A stretch of DNA of 64,000 nt from Methylocella tundrae (lineage in GTDB: Bacteria; Pseudomonadota; Alphaproteobacteria; Rhizobiales; Beijerinckiaceae). The DNA lies in NCBI RefSeq assembly GCF_901905185.1, contig NZ_CABFMQ020000153.1, positions 93,650-157,649 on the forward strand, in the 5' to 3' direction. The notes beneath the pieces are model-generated. The model was not told the DNA's origin. It saw nothing but the letters and a program-made list of their open reading frames with translations, and made no database searches. Positions 59,707 through 64,000 of this stretch are shown in pieces. Each line of letters starts with the position of its first letter. The first letter of the stretch is position 1. The position numbers and the translations under genes were made by a program.

Positions 59707-60069
59707 ATGAAAAGAACCTGGTTCGCGACAGCGGCCCTCGCCGCGTGCCTCGTGACCGGCGCGAACGCGCAAGTCGCCACGCCCCTGAGTGCTTATGCCG
59801 ACGCGGAAGGTTGGCTCGACGTGCAGACGCTGACATGCGCGCAGCTGGCGGGCACCTATCAGGAAGACGCGAACTACCTGACGGCATGGTACAGCGGCTG
59901 GTACAACGGCCTCGCCAAGAAGCATTACGCCAATATAGCGCGAGCCAGAGAGGCGGAACACGAAACAATCGTCTACTGCAAGGCGCATCCCGACGAGACC
60001 GTCATCAAGGCGCTCGGGCACATTATTGACGAATTCAGAGAAAAGAGAGGGATCGAGGTCTCGAAGTAA
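59707..60069 (+). CDS. HdeA/HdeB-like periplasmic protein
   Basis: A 120-residue precursor: signal peptide MKRTWFATAALAACLVTGAN, cleaved after ANA, then a mature helical protein with the two Cys typical of HdeA (LTCAQLAGTYQ and IVYCKAHPDE) and a central YLTAWYSGWYNGLAKKHY. HdeA/B proteins are acid-activated chaperones of the periplasm. Identity to E. coli HdeA is low, so an acid-stress role is inferred. AAGGAG lies 8 nt before the ATG. Two hairpins follow the stop. Confidence 0.78.
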   Translation: MKRTWFATAALAACLVTGANAQVATPLSAYADAEGWLDVQTLTCAQLAGTYQEDANYLTAWYSGWYNGLAKKHYANIARAREAEHETIVYCKAHPDETVIKALGHIIDEFREKRGIEVSK

Positions 60070-60075
60070 AAGTTC

Positions 60076-60178
60076 GCGCCGAAGGTAGTCATTCGGCGCA
60101 CGCGATCCAGTAAACGCCCTAATTGCTGCAAATCGCGCAGTTCGAGGCGAAGGCGCCGGGATTTCTTGGGCGCCTTCG
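60076..60178 (+). terminator. Two terminator-like hairpins after the HdeA-like gene
   Basis: First: perfect 8-bp stem GCGCCGAA/TTCGGCGC (60076-60099), 6 bp after the stop. Second: perfect 10-bp stem CGAAGGCGCC/GGCGCCTTCG (60148-60178) with an 11-nt loop, followed by GTCTT. Confidence 0.65.
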
Positions 60179-60360
60179 GTCTTAAGCCGCGTTTGCGCCG
60201 CGCTTTGCGGGCATACGGTGGTGAGGCTGTAGCTAATATGTAACGCATTATGTAATTCGTGACGATAAATTTCAACTTTTATTGAAATTCATTCGACAGT
60301 GGAAGGGCTCGCCGTAATATTCCCTGTCTACTTGAGATAATCCAGACATAAGGGCGCCGA

Positions 60361-61338
60361 ATGAGGCGATCATCGCGCATCGCAGCCTTGTTCCTTGCCG
60401 CAGGCGGCCTCGCGCCGGCGCCGGCGAAGGCGGTGGAATACGGGCTGAGCAATTATCAACTCGGGCTGGTGCTTCCACTCGCCGGCTATACGCCGCCGCC
60501 AGGCGTCTATTTCTGGGATAACTTCTACCTCTATCAGGGCAGCGGCAATCTTTACCAGAACACGAAGATTAAAGACCCTTCGCGCGTTACTTATAACTTC
60601 GCGGCAAATATCTTTGTTTTCGCCTGGTTCACGGAGGCGACGTTGTTCGGCGGCGAGCTCGGTTTCGCCTATACCAGCGCCTATGCCTCGGAAACCACCA
60701 CCGCGGTCGCGCCATTTACCGACACATTTGGCGTCAATCGACACGTCACCACTCAGCAATCCGTCGACAGTTATACCGACTCGGAGTTCAGCGCCATCCT
60801 CGGCTGGCAGGCGGGCGACCAGCATTGGAATTTGACCCTCAGCGGGTTTGTGCCGACCGGCAACTACGATGCCGCGCGGATCGCGCAAACGAGCCTCAAC
60901 AGGCCAGCGCTCGATATCAAAGGCGCTTATACGTTCCTCAGCCTCCAGACTGGTCTTGAAGCGTCGGCGGCCCTTGGCGTGACGCTGAATGGCGTCAACT
61001 CCGCGACGAATTATCAGAGCGGCGCGGAGCTTCATCTCGAATGGGCGCTGGCGCAGCACCTGCCGTTTGGACTTTCCGTCGGAGTCGGGGGCTATTTCTA
61101 TCAGCAGATCACCAATGACAGCGGCGCCGGCAATCAGCTTGGCTCGTTCAGGGGAAGGGTCGCGGCCATCGGACCGGTTATCACCTATACCCTCAAGGCG
61201 GGCGCGCAGCAGGTCAATTTCGACGCGCGCTGGTTCCATGAATTCGCCGCTCAGAACCGGGTTCAGGGGGACGGCATTTTTGCGACGCTTGGATTTCCGC
61301 TGCAGTCCAAGCCGTCTCCGGCGCTGGCGTCGCGATAG
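60361..61338 (+). CDS. MetA-like outer membrane beta-barrel protein
   Basis: A 325-residue precursor with a short signal peptide (ending LAPAPAKA) and alternating beta strands of the Phenol_MetA_deg family: VEYGLSNYQLGLVLPLAGYT, PPPGVYFWDNFYLYQGSGNL, HWNLTLSGFVPTGNYD and a C-terminal VNFDARWFHEFAAQNRVQGD. These proteins are thought to be outer-membrane channels tied to aromatic compound use, but the function is not established. It is monocistronic, 140 bp before tRNA-Arg. Confidence 0.82.
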   Translation: MRRSSRIAALFLAAGGLAPAPAKAVEYGLSNYQLGLVLPLAGYTPPPGVYFWDNFYLYQGSGNLYQNTKIKDPSRVTYNFAANIFVFAWFTEATLFGGELGFAYTSAYASETTTAVAPFTDTFGVNRHVTTQQSVDSYTDSEFSAILGWQAGDQHWNLTLSGFVPTGNYDAARIAQTSLNRPALDIKGAYTFLSLQTGLEASAALGVTLNGVNSATNYQSGAELHLEWALAQHLPFGLSVGVGGYFYQQITNDSGAGNQLGSFRGRVAAIGPVITYTLKAGAQQVNFDARWFHEFAAQNRVQGDGIFATLGFPLQSKPSPALASR

Positions 61339-61478
61339 GGGCGCTTGCGAGGAATTTGCCTTGAAGGGCTCCGCAGCTATTGCCAGGCGGGCATTCAGTC
61401 GTTAAGTCTGCGTCGTCTTGCGGTCGCGCCGCGCCGCCGAGCTTCAGAGCCCGGTCCGCGCGGCTCCCGCTATGGCAG

Positions 61479-61555
61479 GCGCCCGTAGCTCAGCTGGATA
61501 GAGCACTAGACTACGAATCTAGGGGTCAGGAGTTCGAATCTCTTCGGGCGCGCCA
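61479..61555 (+). tRNA. tRNA-Arg (anticodon ACG)
   Basis: 77 nt including encoded CCA. Acceptor stem GCGCCCG/CGGGCGC, D-arm with GCTCAGCTGGATAGAGC, anticodon stem CTAGA/TCTAG with loop containing ACG at 61513-61515, and T-arm GGAGTTCGAATCTC-like. It reads CGN codons. tRNA-Arg genes are common integration sites, and phage-type genes follow 0.7 kb downstream. Confidence 0.96.
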
Positions 61556-62109
61556 TCATTTCAATGACTTAGGGATCATCTGCTTCCGATAGGGATAATT
61601 TCGGAAGCATATCGGAAGCCCGAACCGGGTAGGGCGCGGCTCGGAGAAAGAAAGCGACGCATCGACCTTCCACGCGCCCATGGCCGTAGGATCGAAAGCG
61701 AGAGCGCCGCGAGCACTGCCGGAAACACGATCGCCGTTTGCCGGAAGCACGATCACAACCATCCATGGTCCCACGGTAGCAATCTATCGGCTGCCGGGCT
61801 CTGACTGGGTTGCTCTCGGCATTGTCGGCTGGTGACGCTCTCACCTTTCCACGCTCCCACCTTGATACGTTGGTATGGGTTGCTCCCCGTGGCGAGCGTC
61901 CACCTGAAACGGGAGGATTGATCCCTCCCGGCGCAGAATAGTTGGACGATAGCGGAATGGTTGGCCAGTCGCCCCGAGCACTGCGCATGCTCAGGGATCG
62001 CCCTGATGTCACATAACGACCTGATTATTATAGTAGTTCGTCTGAATCCGCCGCCCCATGTGGACCAACCCCCATCCGGCGCCGGCACCCTTCAGACGGT
62101 TTTCGCGGG
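61556..62109. other. Unassigned region between tRNA-Arg and phage module
   Basis: 554 bp with no gene I can support. The minus strand has open frames of 72 to 147 codons (61569-62088), but their composition is not protein-like. No integrase fragment and no repeat of the tRNA 3' end was found by eye. It may be decayed element DNA. Confidence 0.35.
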
Positions 62110-62161
62110 ACATGGCCCGTTTTGACGAACCATACGGGCCATGTTATGTTATTACATAACA
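62110..62161 (+). promoter_or_regulatory. Promoter with two overlapping operator-like palindromes
   Basis: TTGACG (62122-62127) and TATGTT (62145-62150) lie 17 bp apart. A perfect 10-bp inverted repeat ACATGGCCCG/CGGGCCATGT (62110-62119, 62135-62144) covers the -35 and spacer. A 7-bp repeat TGTTATG/CATAACA (62142-62148, 62155-62161) covers the -10. This suggests tight repression of the phage module. Confidence 0.65.
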
Positions 62162-62170
62162 AAATGGACT

Positions 62171-62710
62171 ATGCCCGTGTCTCGACCTTGCAGCGTATGC
62201 ACCCATCCTCGCCGTGCCGAGATCGACCGCGCCCTCGTGAAAGAGGTTGCCGAACGCACCTTGGCGAAAGACTTCGGCCTATCCCGCTCCGCCATCAATC
62301 GGCACAAGACCACCTGCGCCGGTCTTGCCAAGGTCGGAACGAAGCAAGTTCGCGAGGCGCGCCACGAAATATCGCGCGGCACCGTCGCCCTCGCCCTACT
62401 GCCGAGCCCGGAACAGCTCGCAGAGATGTATGCGGCGCTCGGCCAGCGCATCGACGCAATCGTCGAGGCTGCGGCCAAGCAAAATTCACTCACCGTCGCC
62501 CTGAACGGCCTCGGTCAGTTGCGGCAGACCTGGGATAGCGTCTCCCGCCTTGCCGGTCATACCCAGCCGCAACCTACGCAGGTAAATGTCAATGTCGCGA
62601 TCAGCGCCGAAACCATCGCCGCAAATCTTGTCGAAGCGTTGGGCAACGGGAGGAGCGGGGGGATCAAGCAGATCGAAGCCATTGTCTGCGAGCCAGAGAG
62701 TCCCGACTAG
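62171..62710 (+). CDS. Phage-type HTH protein upstream of terminase
   Basis: A 179-residue protein beginning MPVSRPCSVCTHPRRAEIDR, with a zinc-like CxxC...H and a helix-turn-helix (LAKDFGLSRSAINRHKTTCA). The rest is helical (SPEQLAEMYAALGQRIDAIV). Its position before a terminase gene and the HTH suggest a small-terminase-like or regulatory role. The start at 62171 was chosen because the N-terminal Cys motif follows directly; a start 30 bp upstream would lie inside the operator. It overlaps the terminase frame. Confidence 0.6.
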   Translation: MPVSRPCSVCTHPRRAEIDRALVKEVAERTLAKDFGLSRSAINRHKTTCAGLAKVGTKQVREARHEISRGTVALALLPSPEQLAEMYAALGQRIDAIVEAAAKQNSLTVALNGLGQLRQTWDSVSRLAGHTQPQPTQVNVNVAISAETIAANLVEALGNGRSGGIKQIEAIVCEPESPD

Positions 62711-63656
62711 CGCTGCCGGAGGCGCGCGCCAAGCGTCGGGAGCGGTCGAGAGGGTCCGCGCCGTTCTTGACGGTTTGCCGCCCGACGCTCGGAAAATAGC
62801 GAAGGGCGCGCTGAGGCTCGCGCTCTATCAGCAGGAGCCGGAAGCATGGGCGCGCCTTGCGCTCGGGCTCAAGCTCGATCCGTGGCAGCGCAAGCTCGTC
62901 GAGACGCCGCGCCGCAAGCGAGCAATTGCACTCGTCCATCGGCAGGCGGGAAAGACCACTGCCGCCGCCATTGCGACGGCGCATCACCTGAAGTTCGGAC
63001 CCGCAGGCTCCACTTCGCTCGTGCTCGCCCCGACGCAGCGCCAATCAGGCGAGGCCATCCGCCGTATTCGCGGCTTCCTGCTCCATGCCGGGGCGAAATT
63101 GGCGATCGACAATGCCTTCTCCTTGCAGCTCGAAAACGGCTCGCGCGTGCTCGGTCTGCCGGGACAAGACGACGCGGCGATTCGCGGCCTGACGGTCGAT
63201 GGCGTGATGGTGGTGGACGAGGCGGCGCGCGTCTCGGACGCGCTGTTTCAGGCGGCGATGCCGATGGTCTTGCGCCATGCGAGAACTGCGCGCGTCATGC
63301 TCCTATCGACGGCATGGGCCAAGGAGGGATTTTTCTACCGGCTTTGGAGCGACGGCGATCAGCGGGACTGGTTGAAGATCGAGGCGCGGATCGACGAATG
63401 CACCCATCTCACCCCTGCCGACGTCGAGCGGGAGCGCCGCGCCATGCCTGCCACCGTATTCGCTCGGGAGTACTTGAACATCTTCGACAGCCTCGAATCT
63501 CGTTTCTTCGCGCCCGACGCGATTGCCGCCGCCTTTGGCGACGTGCAGGGGCCGATGCCCGAAGCTGTGACCTTTGAAGGTAACGAGGCCGATCCAATCC
63601 TCGCTCGCACGAGCGCCTTCGCACGCAACCCTTTTGCCACGGGAGTTCGATTTTGA
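62682..63656 (+). CDS. Phage terminase ATPase (large-subunit-like)
   Basis: A packaging ATPase: LALGLKLDPWQRKLVETPRR, Walker A LVHRQAGKTTAAAIATAHHL, coupling region VLAPTQRQSGEAIRRIRGFL, Walker B DGVMVVDEAARVSDALFQAA, and motif III LLSTAWAKEGFFYRLW. It resembles terminase_6-like proteins. It ends soon after FAREYLNIFDSLESRFFAPD, without a nuclease domain, and the next ORF may supply it. The start is uncertain: a TTG at 62682 keeps the overlap with the previous gene short, while an ATG at 62586 gives a longer protein. Confidence 0.75.
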   Translation: MSASQRVPTSAAGGARQASGAVERVRAVLDGLPPDARKIAKGALRLALYQQEPEAWARLALGLKLDPWQRKLVETPRRKRAIALVHRQAGKTTAAAIATAHHLKFGPAGSTSLVLAPTQRQSGEAIRRIRGFLLHAGAKLAIDNAFSLQLENGSRVLGLPGQDDAAIRGLTVDGVMVVDEAARVSDALFQAAMPMVLRHARTARVMLLSTAWAKEGFFYRLWSDGDQRDWLKIEARIDECTHLTPADVERERRAMPATVFAREYLNIFDSLESRFFAPDAIAAAFGDVQGPMPEAVTFEGNEADPILARTSAFARNPFATGVRF

Positions 63657-63850
63657 GCGCGCACCCTAAACCAAATCCGGATGATCCGTCGAACTGGCCA
63701 ACGTCATCGGCAACGGCGCTCTGCATCGGGCTGGATATTGGCTTGGCGTACGGCGCATCGACGCTCCGGCACGAGTGCGGCGGCCGGCGAGAAACAGCTA
63801 TTCCAGTCTTTGTCGACTTCCGCCGAGAATTGACCCAGGATTTCCATTGA
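63653..63850 (+). pseudogene. Terminase nuclease-like ORF cut by IS21 insertion
   Basis: A TTG start overlaps the terminase stop (TTGA). The frame reads NPDDPSNWPTSSATALCIGL then DIGLAYGASTL, where L-D-I-G-L-A resembles the first acidic strand of the terminase nuclease domain. From 63811 the sequence belongs to the IS21 end, and the frame runs on only to a stop at 63850. So the gene is truncated after about 52 codons. Confidence 0.5.
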
Positions 63851-64000
63851 GAACTGACCCGGCTTGATGATGATTTGTGGGTCAGGCGTTCGTCAAGTTT
63901 CGCGGTTTCTCCTTGGTGGATTTAGCGGGCTTCGCCGAGCTGTTTTTGAAGCGGAAGCTGTCATTTCCGGTTTCGAGGATGTGGCAGCGATGGGTGAGGC
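63811..64000 (-). mobile_element. IS21-family insertion sequence, right part
   Basis: The likely end begins TGTCGACTTCCGCCGAG at 63811. It holds repeated motifs GAGAATTGACCC (63825) and GAGAACTGACCC (63849), typical of the repeated binding sites at IS21 ends, and the C-terminus of istB on the minus strand. The rest lies beyond the window, so the target duplication cannot be checked. Confidence 0.7.
63882..64000 (-). CDS. istB: IstB-like ATPase of IS21 element, C-terminal part
   Basis: The last 38 codons: THRCHILETGNDSFRFKNSS then AKPAKSTKEKPRNLTNA and stop. The H-R-C-H-I-L-E-T-G-N-x-S-x-R-F pattern is the usual C-terminus of IstB, the helper ATPase that guides target choice for IstA. The upstream part runs off the right edge. 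Confidence 0.75.
   Translation of the reverse strand, partial: LTHRCHILETGNDSFRFKNSSAKPAKSTKEKPRNLTNA

Noticed and set aside
61569..62088. Minus-strand frames downstream of tRNA-Arg as a possible integrase
   Set aside because: No R..H-x-x-R..Y motifs; Arg/Ser/Pro composition is typical of non-coding GC-rich frames.
1..64000. CRISPR arrays and rRNA genes
   Set aside because: No regularly spaced direct repeats and no rRNA-like sequence were seen.

Overview
The window is GC-rich chromosomal DNA of an alphaproteobacterium in the order Rhizobiales, most like the Beijerinckiaceae (Methylocella/Methylocapsa relatives). The evidence is the cell-cycle pair ctrA and chpT next to a rhizobial-type fliJ, the TCA operon order mdh-sucC-sucD-sucA-sucB-lpd, the prsA-argJ-mutT block divergent from secA, a PetP/PetR-like regulator pair beside ilvE, and rhizobial-type intergenic palindromes. 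The genus is inferred from memory of these gene orders, not proven.

Layout. 1-4949: chromate transporter fragment, CYTH-like protein, TMEM175-like channel, and a probable magnesium block (MgtC-like protein, small leader ORFs, NRAMP-related transporter). 5014-9133: ilvE and a MarR/response regulator/histidine kinase set. 9175-11449: an IS1595-type transposon with terminal inverted repeats, an 8-bp target duplication, an internally deleted transposase and three cargo genes of lower GC. 11625-14416: ArsR-controlled operon of two SRPBCC and two VOC proteins. 14449-22491: ftsEX, mutT, argJ, prsA, secA. 22730-25435: polymorphic-toxin-like gene, its putative immunity gene, then an orphan toxin tip with a second immunity gene. 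25638-30675: small secreted protein, YdeI-like, YbhN-like, fliJ, ctrA, chpT.

30985-43726 is the central-carbon core: isocitrate lyase divergent from an ScfR/RamB-type regulator, then the TCA operon read on the minus strand from mdh to lpd. 44150-50858 holds zapE, a trypsin-like protease, a TSUP transporter, a stand-alone fabH and several small membrane or unknown genes. 51153-61338 holds a 2-hydroxyacid dehydrogenase, a divergent CDF exporter/MerR pair with a perfect operator palindrome, grpE, gshB-glnD, a TAXI-type binding protein, an HdeA-like protein and an outer-membrane MetA-like protein.

From 61479 the window becomes accessory: tRNA-Arg(ACG), about 550 bp of nothing recognisable, then a phage packaging module (HTH protein, terminase, a terminase nuclease-like ORF) cut by an IS21-family element whose istB tail runs off the right edge.

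How the parts work together: aceA and the ScfR/RamB-like regulator suggest growth on C2 compounds through the glyoxylate shunt, feeding the neighbouring TCA operon. CtrA, ChpT and FliJ tie cell cycle to motility. The best candidates for something new are the toxin/immunity array with its orphan cassette, the cargo-carrying IS1595 transposon, and the small Cys-Arg-Trp ORF in the leader of the magnesium-type transporter.
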